DNA of 64,000 nt from Macrolepiota albuminosa (GCA_027475525.1 JAMWFC010000044.1:1427340-1491339); one strand, 5' to 3'; counted from the stretch's first letter, positions 1-10,359 are shown. The notes: a model not told the origin generated them from the letters alone. Numbers and translations are program-made.

Positions 1-2
1 CA

Positions 3-2036
3 CGACGTATTACGGAACACGACTTGAACTGGTGCTTTTATCGAGGGATCCCGGATGAATTAAGACAGAGGATCAGTAGGAAAGTTCCAACGGAGAATGA
101 GACGACAACGAACCCGCCGACGATCGAAAACCAAATGAAATGGTTACTAGCGGAGTTTAACGTTCTAAATATCAATAACGTACGAGCCCCGATCGTGATG
201 CCGGAAAGTGGGGAGGAATCGGATGGAACGGACGACGAGTCGGAGAAAAGAGGGTGGAGAGCTGAGAAAAGGAAGAAGAAGAAAACTTCGAGAACGAACG
301 GACCGGAACCGTCGGTCAAAGTGATACCTGCGAATAATGGAGGGATGGAGGAGATTCAGAAAAGTATGGAACAATTAAAAATTGCTATGGTCGAGGGGTT
401 TAGAGCGCAAAGTAACATGTTGAGCGGGAATTCGACGGGACGGTCGACAGGTCAGAGGTGTGCGATGGGAGGGTGCAGGTGCCCAGAGGAACACGACTTT
501 GGGTACAATAATTGCCCTCAGACACACAAGCTCCTCGAAGAAGAATTGATTCGATACGACAAGCGTGGGCGTTTGGTGTTAATAGGTGGGGAGGAGTTGC
601 CGCCACCAACGAGAGAAGTAGGGGGCGTAGCACAAAAGATTCGGGACATGAGAATAAGGAGAGCCGAAACAAAAGGGAAGATGGTCGAAAAGAGAGACGT
701 CCCTCCGCATATGGTCTCGACGAGTCTGGCGGAACTACAGTTGGATGGCAGGGATGTGTTGACAAGAGAAGCGTTTGGGGTAGCGATGGTTGAGTCAACG
801 CCCGCGTGGAGAGTCGCGGCGAGCCCTGCAATTCGGACTCAAAAGGACGACGTGCGACACGATCCGACGAAGCGAACCCCTACGATTAAAATCCCTGCCA
901 AGGCTAATAATCCTAGTACAACAAAGGAGCCGCGGCTGACGAAAGAGCAGCAGCGAGAGGTTGAGAAGAAGGGGGCGGAAGCGGAAGGGGGGAAAAAGTC
1001 GACTGCACCCAAACCACACGAATCTAGGGTACCACATCACCCACCTCCTCCTACGCAGAATACGAGAACTGGTCCGGAAAAGAAGGAAAGAATGGATGGC
1101 GGGGGGAAAGGGCATTCGACGTATCATTTCACGTCTACGGTCCAGGAAAAAGTGGATATGGATGCGGTCGAGGCAAAGTTGCTGGACGAGACCATGGTTA
1201 CGATGACCGTCGGACAGTTTTTGGGATGTTCCCCGGAGTTCCAGAAGCGAATGGCGGCTATGACGAGAACTCGCCGAGAGTATATGGATAAGATGGTCGT
1301 GGCCAATAAGGTGGAGCAATTTGACGAGGACATGTGTCCTTGTGGATGTGCAGAGCTGAGGACGGAAGGAGTCCGTGAGGAAGAGGGAGAGGAAGAGGAA
1401 TATGAAGGGTCGAAGGTGCATGTGGAGTTCGACGCGGAAGCAATTACTGGAGAAGCGATCGAAGTAAGATATGCGTCTGCCGTTAAACTTCACAAACGGC
1501 CGGTACCGCTGTTCGCTATGGTAACAGGAAAGTTTGAAGGAACGTTCGGAGGAGTAAAAACGGTCTTTATGGTGGACACTGGATCCGAATTGAACTTATG
1601 CCCTGGGTATTTATACGAGAAAACTCAGTTATCTCTGGACTTGGACGGCACAAGATGGTCGTTAAAAGGAATACATGGAGACCCGGTCAGGTTGAAGGGG
1701 TGTGCTAGAGACGTATCGGTTAGGATAGGTGGACATGCGTTCGATCACCATTTCTTCGTAAATGGGGCGGTGAGGGGATCTGAAGGATCAGGAGACGTAA
1801 TTCTCGGTCAACCATGGTTACAATGGTACACGGCGTGCATACAATACGACAGGACAGGGGGAATGACTATGAGAGTATGGCAAGAAGGGTATCAGGGAGA
1901 CCGGGCGACGTTATCGGTACCTTTGACGGCGCCGAACGAAGTAAGAAACAAGGAGACATTGGAAGTTTTGGGACATAATAGGTGTAAACGACATCCAACT
2001 GTGGAAGACGCGGAAGACGACGAGGCGGGAAACTGA
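3..2036 (+). CDS. Ty3-1 Gag-protease polyprotein (5' truncated by window edge)
   Basis: The frame is open from the first bases of the window, so the apparent TTG start at 24 is not a real start. The first residues (FYRGIPDELRQRI) match the end of a Ty3 capsid domain. A cysteine/histidine cluster (CRCPEEHDFGYNNC, about nt 470-510) lies where these elements carry a zinc knuckle. A long charged low-complexity linker follows. The aspartic protease active site D-T-G-S is at about nt 1574-1585 (VFMVDTGSELN), with a second conserved ILGQPWL-type segment near nt 1800. The frame ends at TGA 2034-2036, directly after a slippery heptamer, so pol is expected to be made as a -1 frameshift fusion. In the virus-like particle, Gag packages the RNA and the protease cuts the polyprotein. 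Assignment is secure; the exact domain edges are approximate. Confidence 0.88.
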   Translation, partial: RRITEHDLNWCFYRGIPDELRQRISRKVPTENETTTNPPTIENQMKWLLAEFNVLNINNVRAPIVMPESGEESDGTDDESEKRGWRAEKRKKKKTSRTNGPEPSVKVIPANNGGMEEIQKSMEQLKIAMVEGFRAQSNMLSGNSTGRSTGQRCAMGGCRCPEEHDFGYNNCPQTHKLLEEELIRYDKRGRLVLIGGEELPPPTREVGGVAQKIRDMRIRRAETKGKMVEKRDVPPHMVSTSLAELQLDGRDVLTREAFGVAMVESTPAWRVAASPAIRTQKDDVRHDPTKRTPTIKIPAKANNPSTTKEPRLTKEQQREVEKKGAEAEGGKKSTAPKPHESRVPHHPPPPTQNTRTGPEKKERMDGGGKGHSTYHFTSTVQEKVDMDAVEAKLLDETMVTMTVGQFLGCSPEFQKRMAAMTRTRREYMDKMVVANKVEQFDEDMCPCGCAELRTEGVREEEGEEEEYEGSKVHVEFDAEAITGEAIEVRYASAVKLHKRPVPLFAMVTGKFEGTFGGVKTVFMVDTGSELNLCPGYLYEKTQLSLDLDGTRWSLKGIHGDPVRLKGCARDVSVRIGGHAFDHHFFVNGAVRGSEGSGDVILGQPWLQWYTACIQYDRTGGMTMRVWQEGYQGDRATLSVPLTAPNEVRNKETLEVLGHNRCKRHPTVEDAEDDEAGN

Positions 2037-2091
2037 CGGGGGATGTAGGACCAAGGCCTGCTCGACAGCCTGCATCTATTCCTCGCCTTGG
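2027..2091 (+). promoter_or_regulatory. Programmed -1 ribosomal frameshift site (GGGAAAC) with downstream stem
   Basis: The heptamer G-GGA-AAC at 2027-2033 is in the exact X-XXY-YYZ register of the gag-protease frame and is followed at once by its TGA stop. The -1 frame is open from 1988 and runs into pol. A perfect 7-bp stem can form between 2051-2057 (CCAAGGC) and 2085-2091 (GCCTTGG), 17 nt after the heptamer. That spacer is longer than usual, so a nearer pseudoknot may be the real stimulator. The same heptamer is used at the gag-pro junction of simian type D retroviruses. Confidence 0.75.
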
Positions 2092-5000
2092 AAGAAGTCT
2101 GTATGCTATGGTAGGAAGTTACGAATTGGAGAGTGAAGACGGTGAGGAATGGGAGGGAGAGAGGGAAGGATGGGACGAGAGGAACCCGCCGGACAGTTAT
2201 GACGAACTTTTAAAAAGAATAGCGTTCGCTTCGCCAACTCCAGTCAAACCAAGAACGACGCCGTGGACTTCGAGGGTATTCGAAATTGATGGGGTCAGGG
2301 AGGGGAACATGATTTTGTCGGCAAACGTACTGCAACGACGAACAAAGTACAAACCGGTGGATCGTAAGGTCAGGCCGGTCCCCAGCTATATGCCACATCC
2401 AGAGGGACAGGTTTTCCGTCCGGTGCTAATCGAAACGCCGCCTCCCTTACCGAAGGACCCTCCGTTGTTGGCGGACTTTGTACCGACGACAAAGTTGACG
2501 AGGGAAAGACTGGATAATATTTTAAAAAAAGTACCGGAAGGATTCTTGACGTCGAGGGAATTAGATTTGCTGGTTCACGTGTTGGTAAAGAGGGAGAAGG
2601 CCCTGGCGTTCGACGATTCAGAGCGGGGGACCTTTTCGACTCGATACTTCGACGATTATGAGATTCCGGTAATAGAGCATACGCCCTGGGTACAGCAACC
2701 GATCCGTATACCAAAGGCAATAGAGGAACAGGTCCGAGAAACGTTGCTGGCTCAGGAGCAGGCTGGGAAATTCGAACCATCGACGGCGTCATATCGCTCA
2801 CGGATTTTCGCAGTCGCGAAGAAAAATGGTATCAGAATAGTGCAAGATGTTCAGGAGTTGAACAAAGTCACGGTTAGAGATGCGGCCTTACCGCCCAGAG
2901 TCGACGATTTCGCAGAAGGATTTGTGGGGAGGGGAGTTTACGGGCTATGCGATTTGTTTGCGGGATACGATGGGAGGAGACTGGCCATGGTATCAAGGCC
3001 GTTAACGACGTTCGGATGCGTGCTTGGGCCCAGGAGAGGAACTACCTTGCCACAAGGAGCGACCAATTCGTTGCCGGAGTTTCAGAAATGTGTAGATCAT
3101 ACAATCAAGGAGGAAAAGGAAGCCAAACCACCAAATGGAAATGGGTTTGTGGATGACGTGGGCATAATGGGGCCGAAATCGTGGTATAACGGGGAGGAAA
3201 TCGCGCCAGGAATCCGAAGAGCCATATTTGAGTATGCCACTATCCTGGACAGATTTCTCGCCAGATTTATCGAGGCGGGAATCACGGCTTCTGGGAACAA
3301 ACTGATCTTAGCGACGCCAATGCTTAACATAGTCGGGACGGTCGTTTCGAAGGACGGATGGCACCTAGAGCGTGGTCTGGTATCGAGGGTTGAAAAGTGG
3401 GGGATTCCCTTTGACGTATCAGACGTAAGGTCGTTTTTGGGGACTGCTGGAGTGGGAAGGAGATGGATCAAGAACTTTTCGCTCGTAGCGAAACCTCTGA
3501 CGATGCTTACTCGTGGAACGGACAAGGATTTCTATTTCGGCGAGGACGAAGCTCGAGCTATGGACAACATCAAAGCCTTAATAACTACGGCTCCAGTACT
3601 CATCGTGATCGAATACGAGGACGCGCGGAGGCACTCGAAGATTGATCCATTGCCGAAGGAAGACTTACATGGGCTGGTGGTAATTGGGGTGGATTCTTGT
3701 AAGAACGGGGCAGGTTGGATTCTGCAGCAATTCAGGGGGAAGGAGAAGAAACCAGCGTTATTCGGATCGTGCACGTTCAACGACACAGAATCGAGATACT
3801 CACAGCCTAAATGTGAGCTTTATGGGTTGTTTCGCGCGTTGAAGAACCTGAGACATAGGGTTTGGGGAATATTTTTTCGAGTGGACGTGGACGCGAAGTT
3901 TTTAGTGGAGATGATACAAAATCCCGATTTACCAAACGCACCGATGACTCGCTGGATCCTCTATATCTCGTTGTTCGACTTTACCCTGAATCATGTCCCA
4001 GCTCAATCGCATCAAGGACCGGATGGTCTGTCTCGACGAAGGAGGGAGGAGGGGGATTCGGAGGAATCGGATGCCGAGGAATTCTTGGACCGCTTTGTGG
4101 GGACCGGCAAGAGGTGTCACGAGAGGTGTCATGCTACTGTACCAAAGGGTATGCTGGTCAAGAGGTTCGAAGACGAAGCCGGAGTCTTCGAGGCGAGGGG
4201 AACCGTTTTAAGAGGCTTGCTGGAACACGTTCGTCGAACACCTGAGACACCGTACGCGACTTTCGTGACTAGTTCTACGGCCTTGTTCATGCCGATTTTC
4301 GGGTTGTCGACCCCTGCGAAGGGAGTGGAAGCGCTTCCGTTCACTACATTGCGTTGCGACACGCCGTACGTTTTTATAGGGAGGGAGTTCTGTAAAAGGA
4401 CGATCAGGGAGTACGACTCGGCAAAGGTGGAGTGGGAAGGAGAAACGATTGAATTGGAAGTCGTACGTTATGGGTGGGAAATGTCCCGAGGAGAAGAGGA
4501 TGACGGGGAGGTGCGATGCGCGAAGCATAAGTTTGGGTTGAAAGACGAAGAACCAGAAGGTATATGGGAGGACATCAGAAAATACTTGGAGACCTTTTTG
4601 ATTCCAGAAGGATTGAGGGCGGAAGAAGATCGACGGCGGTTCATTAAGAATGCAAAGAGGTTCTTTTTATACGAGAAGAAGCTGTGGCTTGCTCCAACCA
4701 AGGGAAGGCAACCGAGACTGGTGGTGGAGAGAAGATCGAGGCGTGATGAACTACTAGCAGAGGCTCATAACGACGTGGGTCACCGGGGGCGGGACGCAAC
4801 GTATAAAACGTTGAGCGACAGGTTTTACTGGCCGAACTTGTACGATGACGTTGCGTACTTCGTACGCTCGTGTAACATTTGTCAGCTTCGATCGAAAACC
4901 AGACCTAAAGTGGCCTTTTCACCGACGTGGAGCGCTGCTGTGCTTCGTTATTTTTGTCTCGACACAGTTCATATGGGTGATGGATTAGGAGGGAAGAAGT

Positions 5001-5413
5001 ATTTATTACAAGGGATGGAACCGGCGATTGGATGGCCCGAGGCTCGAGCCTCAAGGAAGGCGAATTCAATGGCGTGGGGGAAGTTCATGTATGAGGATAT
5101 AATTTGCAGGTTTGGCCACATTCCAGTCTTTATCACCGACGGAGGGAAGGAATTTTTGGGGGCCACGGAGTACGTTTACAGGCAGTATGGAGTCACGGTT
5201 ATCGTGTCCTCTCCGTACCATCCTGAGGGGAACGGGATAGCGGAGAGAGGTCATAAGACTTTGTGCGACTCAATTCTTAAAGCATGTGGACGAGACTCGA
5301 ATAAGTGGCCGTTGTTCGTGGAGGCAGGACTGTTGGCAATGAGGACGACTGCTTCGAGGATGACGGGTCACACCCCGTATTATTTGCTGTACGGTCGACA
5401 GAAGACTTACTAG
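2030..5413 (+). CDS. Ty3-1 Pol: reverse transcriptase, RNase H, integrase (3' end broken)
   Basis: Read in the -1 frame relative to gag. The first internal ATG is at 2108, but translation is expected to arrive by frameshift at 2030. Reverse transcriptase lies around nt 2780-3450, with motif A Y-G-L-C-D-L and the catalytic box F-V-D-D near nt 3147 (the Y/F-x-D-D aspartates). RNase H starts near nt 3680 (VIGVDSCKNGAGW). Integrase has the HHCC zinc domain near nt 4768-4900 (H-N-D-V-G-H ... C-N-I-C), then D (FCLDTVH, ~4963), D (FITDGGKEF, ~5136) and E (GIAERGHKTL, ~5250). The frame stops at TAG 5411-5413, where a deletion has removed the normal link to the integrase C-terminus. It makes and inserts cDNA copies of the element. 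All catalytic residues are present, but the 3' break probably prevents full function. Confidence 0.87.
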   Translation, partial: KLTGDVGPRPARQPASIPRLGRSLYAMVGSYELESEDGEEWEGEREGWDERNPPDSYDELLKRIAFASPTPVKPRTTPWTSRVFEIDGVREGNMILSANVLQRRTKYKPVDRKVRPVPSYMPHPEGQVFRPVLIETPPPLPKDPPLLADFVPTTKLTRERLDNILKKVPEGFLTSRELDLLVHVLVKREKALAFDDSERGTFSTRYFDDYEIPVIEHTPWVQQPIRIPKAIEEQVRETLLAQEQAGKFEPSTASYRSRIFAVAKKNGIRIVQDVQELNKVTVRDAALPPRVDDFAEGFVGRGVYGLCDLFAGYDGRRLAMVSRPLTTFGCVLGPRRGTTLPQGATNSLPEFQKCVDHTIKEEKEAKPPNGNGFVDDVGIMGPKSWYNGEEIAPGIRRAIFEYATILDRFLARFIEAGITASGNKLILATPMLNIVGTVVSKDGWHLERGLVSRVEKWGIPFDVSDVRSFLGTAGVGRRWIKNFSLVAKPLTMLTRGTDKDFYFGEDEARAMDNIKALITTAPVLIVIEYEDARRHSKIDPLPKEDLHGLVVIGVDSCKNGAGWILQQFRGKEKKPALFGSCTFNDTESRYSQPKCELYGLFRALKNLRHRVWGIFFRVDVDAKFLVEMIQNPDLPNAPMTRWILYISLFDFTLNHVPAQSHQGPDGLSRRRREEGDSEESDAEEFLDRFVGTGKRCHERCHATVPKGMLVKRFEDEAGVFEARGTVLRGLLEHVRRTPETPYATFVTSSTALFMPIFGLSTPAKGVEALPFTTLRCDTPYVFIGREFCKRTIREYDSAKVEWEGETIELEVVRYGWEMSRGEEDDGEVRCAKHKFGLKDEEPEGIWEDIRKYLETFLIPEGLRAEEDRRRFIKNAKRFFLYEKKLWLAPTKGRQPRLVVERRSRRDELLAEAHNDVGHRGRDATYKTLSDRFYWPNLYDDVAYFVRSCNICQLRSKTRPKVAFSPTWSAAVLRYFCLDTVHMGDGLGGKKYLLQGMEPAIGWPEARASRKANSMAWGKFMYEDIICRFGHIPVFITDGGKEFLGATEYVYRQYGVTVIVSSPYHPEGNGIAERGHKTLCDSILKACGRDSNKWPLFVEAGLLAMRTTASRMTGHTPYYLLYGRQKTY

Positions 5414-5970
5414 CGGTTCGGATGAAGCAGTTGGTCAGGAGGGATGAAAAATTGGTGATTGCGTTGGAACGTCAAAAGGAGGCAAGAAAGAGATCCGTCG
5501 ACGCATTCTATGAGAAGTACAAGCAGCGGTTGTCAGACGGCGATTTTACGGAAGGAACTTGGGTGCTCGTACACGAGACTTGGATTGAGGGGCAGAAGGG
5601 GCATAAATTCGCGCTAAGATGGTCGGGCCCTTTCGTAATTCATCGAAAACTCAAGGACACGACATACCAACTCAGAGAACTTGATGGGACGGTCAAACAA
5701 GAATCAGTGGCGGCTTCCAGGATCAAAATTTTCTATTTTAGAGAGGAATTCCAAACTGTAAAGACGACTGGGAAAATGGAGAGGGCAAGGGACAGACGGC
5801 AGCAGGGAGGGGCGGTAGGCACTTCATTGCTTCGTAACTCGTCGGGAATATTCGAAGGCAAGTCAATTGAAGACTTCCTTGAAGATCAAACGTCGTCGCT
5901 TGTTTACCTCAATGTCGAATGGTTAAGCTGGTTAGGACGAGATTTGAAGGACGATGAGGTCATCGTTTAA
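5406..5970 (+). pseudogene. Ty3-1 integrase C-terminal tail, displaced into another frame
   Basis: Immediately after the YYLLYGRQ end of the integrase core, homologous coding continues in a different frame (EDLLAVRMKQLVRRDEKL...). This is the basic, coiled segment followed by the small barrel (GTWVLVHETWIEGQKGHKFALRWSGPFVIHRK) that normally closes Ty3 integrase. Family members have roughly 20-25 residues between these two blocks, so an internal deletion of about 60-75 nt that is not a multiple of three is the simplest explanation. The C-terminus (to TAA 5968-5970) carries no chromodomain. The break separates it from pol, so I treat it as non-functional. Confidence 0.7.
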
Positions 5971-7090
5971 GTGCCGCGCAATCTGTGGTAGGGGAGAATG
6001 GGTCATAGATGGGAACTGGGCAAGAGACGAGTTATACGAGTGAAGGAAAATAATTAAAGAAGAAGTAGAAGTGGAGTGGAGGCCTCCCGAAACGGAGGAT
6101 GAGGACGCAAGCGAGGAATGCAGAGAAAAAGGAATGGACGGTGATTCTGGGGAGAATGACAGAGAAAAAGAATAGCGAAGGCTTGGGGAGTGATCGAAGG
6201 GTCAGGGGATGATCGATGATCGAAAACCTTATTCCGAGACCGTCCAACGGTTGGAAAGCTTATTGGAGACGATTGAGTGAAAGTGACGAGTTAAGGTTTA
6301 GATTATGAGACCAACCGATAGTCGAAACCTAAATTAGATGATCGAAGAGATGTAGGAAATGTATAAAAGAGACGAAAGTAGGAGAGAAATACAGGTTTCT
6401 ATACCCCACATCTCCTGGTCTTGAGCTCAGCTTGATTCGCACGCCTCGAAACTCTGTCTCGTCGTCGTCTGGTCTACTCTCAGAGTCTCGTTCTGTCTGG
6501 CGTTCTTCTGGCTTCGTAGACGTCTGATCCGACGTCAAGCCTTGCACGTACGCTGTCCTCGGCAGCGTGCTCGGTACTTCTCGGCTTCTCGATATCCTGT
6601 GCTTCTCTGTCTCGGCTCTGTCTTCCTCTCGGCTCTGTTCTCGGCTGTTCGGCTTCTTGGAGTCCGAGCGTCTTGACTATCTTCGACTTTGCTTGTGTCT
6701 GCCTCGGCTTGATTCTCCACTTGTTCGCTTGACTCGGCTTCTCTGCTTTAGCTTCGGCTCTGTTCTCGGCCTACTGGCTCTTTGATTTCTTAACGTCTCG
6801 AATCTTCTGCTAGACGACCTCCTTGACTGTCTTGACTCAGCTTCTGCTCTTCTTCTCGGAACTTCAGTCTTCTGCTGTACCCTCTCTCTCTGACTACTGG
6901 GACACTCTCGGTCTCTCTGGTGTTCACTTTCTTTTTGCTCCACGATTTTTCTCCTCAACGCGACGAACGTTACCCTACGTTTACGACGCATATACACATT
7001 TTACTGCCTAACTCGACCTCCACCCTTACTCTCCGCTTCCGACTCCTTCGACCTCGAATTCGATCCATCAGGTAGCCCACCCCACTGCCA
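5971..7090 (+). repeat. Probable Ty3-1 3' untranslated region and 3' LTR
   Basis: A purine-rich stretch near 6120-6156 (ending GGGGAGAA) is followed by TG at 6157, a plausible polypurine tract and LTR start. A TATA box (TATAAAA, 6362-6368) lies where a U3 promoter is expected. 6420-6960 is strongly pyrimidine-rich with repeated CTCGGCTTC-like words on the plus strand. The right end is not resolved because no second LTR is in view. The open frames here follow base composition and are not genes. Confidence 0.45.
6362..6368 (+). promoter_or_regulatory. TATA box of the Ty3-1 LTR
   Basis: TATAAAA lies about 200 bp inside the presumed LTR, in a purine-rich context, with a CT-rich stretch 40-60 bp downstream as in many fungal transcription starts. 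The position fits a U3 core promoter; there is no direct proof. Confidence 0.4.
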
Positions 7091-8049
7091 CACCGTATAG
7101 ACACATATCTTATTCTGACTACAATATCTAGAATTAACTTACGTGTTACTTACTAGGTTACTACAACAAAAAGACTGGTTAGATTCTAACAGAATATACT
7201 CTTCTAATCCATGTGTCGAAATGTACATATCTCCTGATTTCGAGTTTGAGACAGCCTGTCCACTGAAAGTCCGCAGAAAGAAGGAACGGATGGAAGACGG
7301 GACGGTCACATAGAGTGGATAACTTGAGTCTGTACTTTATAGTACACCTCTCTTACACGCGTTTTACTCGCTCTTTCGCAAACCTCCCACCTACTCCTAC
7401 AATATCACTCCGCTTACAAAATTGAAAATTCTAAAACATCTACTTCCTCAAATTAAGTATAATTACACATTCAAAATTGATAATATTAAAACTATCTTCG
7501 TGTCAAGCTCTTTACACCAAGTCACACCTGTATATCCAGTTATAATTCCGGCAGACTGTGACGCCAGGGCAACACAGCTCCGCAGTTTCGGAAGGATGGT
7601 ACTTAGACCTTGATCGATTGATCCCTATATCTTGTTTATCAATTGCTTTTCTTCCATTCTGCGGTCACTCCAATCACTTCATTTCTGCCTTCATCCCGTC
7701 TCCGACTCCAGACTCTTCAGTTGCATGTGCTCCCATTATACCTGCGTATCTGGATACCAATGGAGACCATTTCACGCATACCAGGTATTTCACTGCAATG
7801 GGAAGATGAATTTGTAGATAGTCGCTTCACCTGAGAGATGAGATCGTGGAGTGTTCGAAGAGATGTCAACCATACAGTCAGACGTGCGGTACGGAAGGGA
7901 GAATGCATTCCTAACTAGTCAAAGTGACATGATGTGATGGTGCTTAGTCAGTGTGGGTTATTTATCGTGGCAGGGATATTGAGGCGTTTCGACGTGACCC
8001 TTTCCACAAAACTTCCTTTCATTCCCGTCCAGCCTCCTCTTCCGCACAG
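7091..8049. other. Intergenic region and promoter side of the Galpha gene
   Basis: I find no coding homology here. The last ~40 bases before the ATG at 8050 are C/T-rich (8005-8045), typical of fungal 5' untranslated regions. Short open frames at 7558-7834 overlap one another in three frames and are not credible genes. Confidence 0.5.
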
Positions 8050-9489
8050 ATGGGCTGTGTTCAGTCCGCCGGTATTGATGATGAGGCCAAGAGCCGTGGG
8101 TTTCAGCCATATTTCTCGTTTCGCGTGTCCTAATGACGGGCGTTGCAGGCAACGACGAGATCGAGAGTCAGTTGAAGAGGGATCGGATAATGGCAAAGAA
8201 CGAAATTAAAATGCTGCTACTTGGTGCTGGAGAGTCTGGCAAGGTGCACGAAAGCGTGGCTCAAACCTGGTCTCATGCTGACATTTGACAGTCGACGATT
8301 CTCAAGCAGATGAAACTTATCCACCACGGAGGCTACAATGAGCAGGAACGAGACTCATACAAAGAGATCATATATTCCAATACAATTCAATCCATGCGGT
8401 ACGCATCAGCGAGTTTTCTTCCTGATAATCTAATTATATTGTTGCCCTAGCGCCGTCCTTGAAGCACTGCCGCACCTCAACATCGCCCTTGACCCGCGCA
8501 ATGATGCTCACAGCGACGTCATCCTCTCCCTTCCATCTCAGATTGAGGCCGACGTCCTCCCGCGTGACGTCTCCGATGCTGTTCGCACTCTTTGGCGAGA
8601 TCCTGCCATCAAAGAAGCTGTTAGTCGCTCCCGCGAGTTCCAACTCAACGACAGCGCCGTATATTACTTTAATGCTATTGATCGCATGTCCGCTCCCAAG
8701 TACCTCCCAACCGACCAGGATATTCTACGCTCGCGTGTGAAGACAACTGGTATTACAGAGACGACCTTCAAAATAGGCGAGTTGACGTATAAGCTGTTCG
8801 ATGTTGGTGGACAGCGGAGTGAGCGAAAGAAATGGATCCACTGCTTTGAGAATGTAACGGCTTTGGTATTCTTGGTGTCGCTCAGCGAATATGATCAGAT
8901 GTTGTATGAGGACGAGAGTATTGTAAGTACAGCTTCTATCTCTCTTTTCATGTGACTACATTACTGTTAGAACCGTATGCAAGAAGCCCTCACCCTTTTC
9001 GATTCGATATGTAACTCGCGCTGGTTCGTCAAGACTTCAATAGTACGTTCCTTCCTGTTCCTCTAGCCTCTCTCCATCCTTCTCACGCATGATCAGATAC
9101 TTTTTCTTAACAAAATTGACCTTTTCGCCGAGAAACTACCCCGCTCACCACTCTCCGAATACTTCCCTGACTTTACCGGTGGTGACGACTACGACGCCGC
9201 ATGCAAATATCTCCTCCACCGGTACCATACCCCTCGTTCCCTCTATGTTCAACATATTCTGATTCTGCTAACTTTATCCAGGTTCGTCTCTCTTAACCAA
9301 AGTGACACAAAGCAGATCTATGCGCACTATACTTGTGCAACAGACACGCAACAGATCAAATGTATGAGTTCTCTCTGTTACTCGTTGATTATTATGTCAT
9401 ATTAACATCATGCTCGCCACATAGTCGTACTGAGCGCTGTCCAGGACATCCTTCTGCAACTCCATCTCAGGGAATGCGGTCTTCTCTAG
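8050..9489 (+). CDS. Heterotrimeric G-protein alpha subunit, class I (Gi-like), 8 exons
   Basis: Complete, intact host gene. Exons: 8050-8095, 8149-8243, 8292-8398, 8451-8922, 8971-9042, 9097-9221, 9282-9361, 9425-9489; introns are 48-63 bp with GT...AG ends. The spliced length is 1062 nt, giving 353 residues, the standard length for fungal class I Galpha. M-G-C-V-Q-S at the N-terminus is a myristoylation/palmitoylation signal. The P-loop GAGESGKST (residues ~41-49) is split by intron 2 between K and S. Switch [10 protein letters not shown] carries the catalytic Arg, switch II is [12 protein letters not shown], and the base-specificity motifs are NKID and TCATDT. The C-terminus ends E-C-G-L-L, with Cys four from the end (pertussis-toxin type site). 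It binds GTP/GDP and relays signals from seven-helix receptors at the plasma membrane, commonly for pheromone, nutrient and cAMP signalling. I chose the ATG at 8050 because it gives the lipidation motif. Family call is certain; the exact paralogue is not. Confidence 0.96.
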
Positions 9490-10071
9490 ACAACATACCT
9501 CTACACTGTTATCGCCATCGTCAAGCCACACACCAAATTGGACGATAACTCGCTACCTTGTGGTGGGACTCACGTCTTTCCTCCCTTGTCTGTTCGTTCA
9601 ATCTTATTCCCTTATCTTTTCTTTTCCTTCTCTTTTCCTGTATGTTATCTGTACCATACTGTTAGTATTCTTTATATCTAACAATCTACTTGGGATCATC
9701 TATTCCGCATGTACAGGACACTAATTTTGTTCAGTTACTCTTTACGATCATCGCATCCTTCACGTCTGGGTATTATCAGCATTTATTCACTCTCGTTTTC
9801 GTTTTTCTTAATCGTCGGATTTTATCATCGTCATTTATAGATACCATCCCCTATTTCTGCCATGGCATTGCAATTTTGTATTTAATGGCTCAGTGGGATT
9901 ATTTGGTCGTTTCAATGTTCCGGCGTTTGGTTGCAAGCGTGATGGGCCAGTCACTTTTGTGAATCAAGGTGTGAAGGAACCAACAAGAAAGGTTTATTTC
10001 ATAGTGTGTGCGCGGCGGTGCCGTACCTTGCGACAGTAGTTTGGACGTTTGAAAGGGTACAACTTTAGAGC
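9490..10071. other. 3' flank of the Galpha gene up to the copia A insertion
   Basis: Contains the presumed 3' untranslated region. An open frame at 9690-9962 has no recognisable homology and no coding-like pattern. The copia A LTR begins at 10072, only about 580 bp after the Galpha stop codon. Confidence 0.5.
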
Positions 10072-10359
10072 TATTAGACCAGATCCAAGAACCTACGGGA
10101 CAGACAAAAGAATCCTCAGTGTACTGTCTTCATAATAGAGAGCGACTGATTTTGATTCATACCTACGGGACAGACAAAAGACTGTCCAATATGTACAGTT
10201 AGAGAAATAATATCGTACAAGCTAACAAAACACTTACATCCTCAGTGTACTGTCTTCGTAATAGAGAGCAACTGAGGATGTCGTGTCACGCAATTGCGCA
10301 ACACTAGATCATGTGACCACGCAGTCTCACTGACCCAATAGAATACTGTTCGTCCAACA
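10072..10359 (-). repeat. Copia A 3' LTR
   Basis: 288 bp; reads TGTTGG...CTAATA on the minus strand. It matches the LTR at 27134-27426 throughout but keeps ten CpG sites that the other copy has lost. The internal side on the minus strand is preceded by GATGGGGTTG, a plausible polypurine tract. Confidence 0.85.

Larger units (their letters stand above)
1..7090 (+). mobile_element. Ty3-1: Ty3/Gypsy retrotransposon, 5' end outside window
   Basis: Gag-protease, then RT-RNase H-integrase, then a TATA-bearing LTR-like region, all on the plus strand and in Ty3 order (integrase last). There is no chromodomain after integrase. The 5' LTR and most of gag lie left of the window, so the right-hand limit cannot be fixed by matching the two LTRs; 7090 is an estimate. 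Coding is open over long stretches with one clear lesion near 5406, so this element is younger than most others here. Confidence 0.85.

Noticed and set aside
7951..8133. Earlier start for the Galpha protein at 7951
   Set aside because: It would bury the MGCVQS lipidation signal and give an N-terminal extension unlike any Galpha; the ATG at 8050 yields the standard 353 residues.
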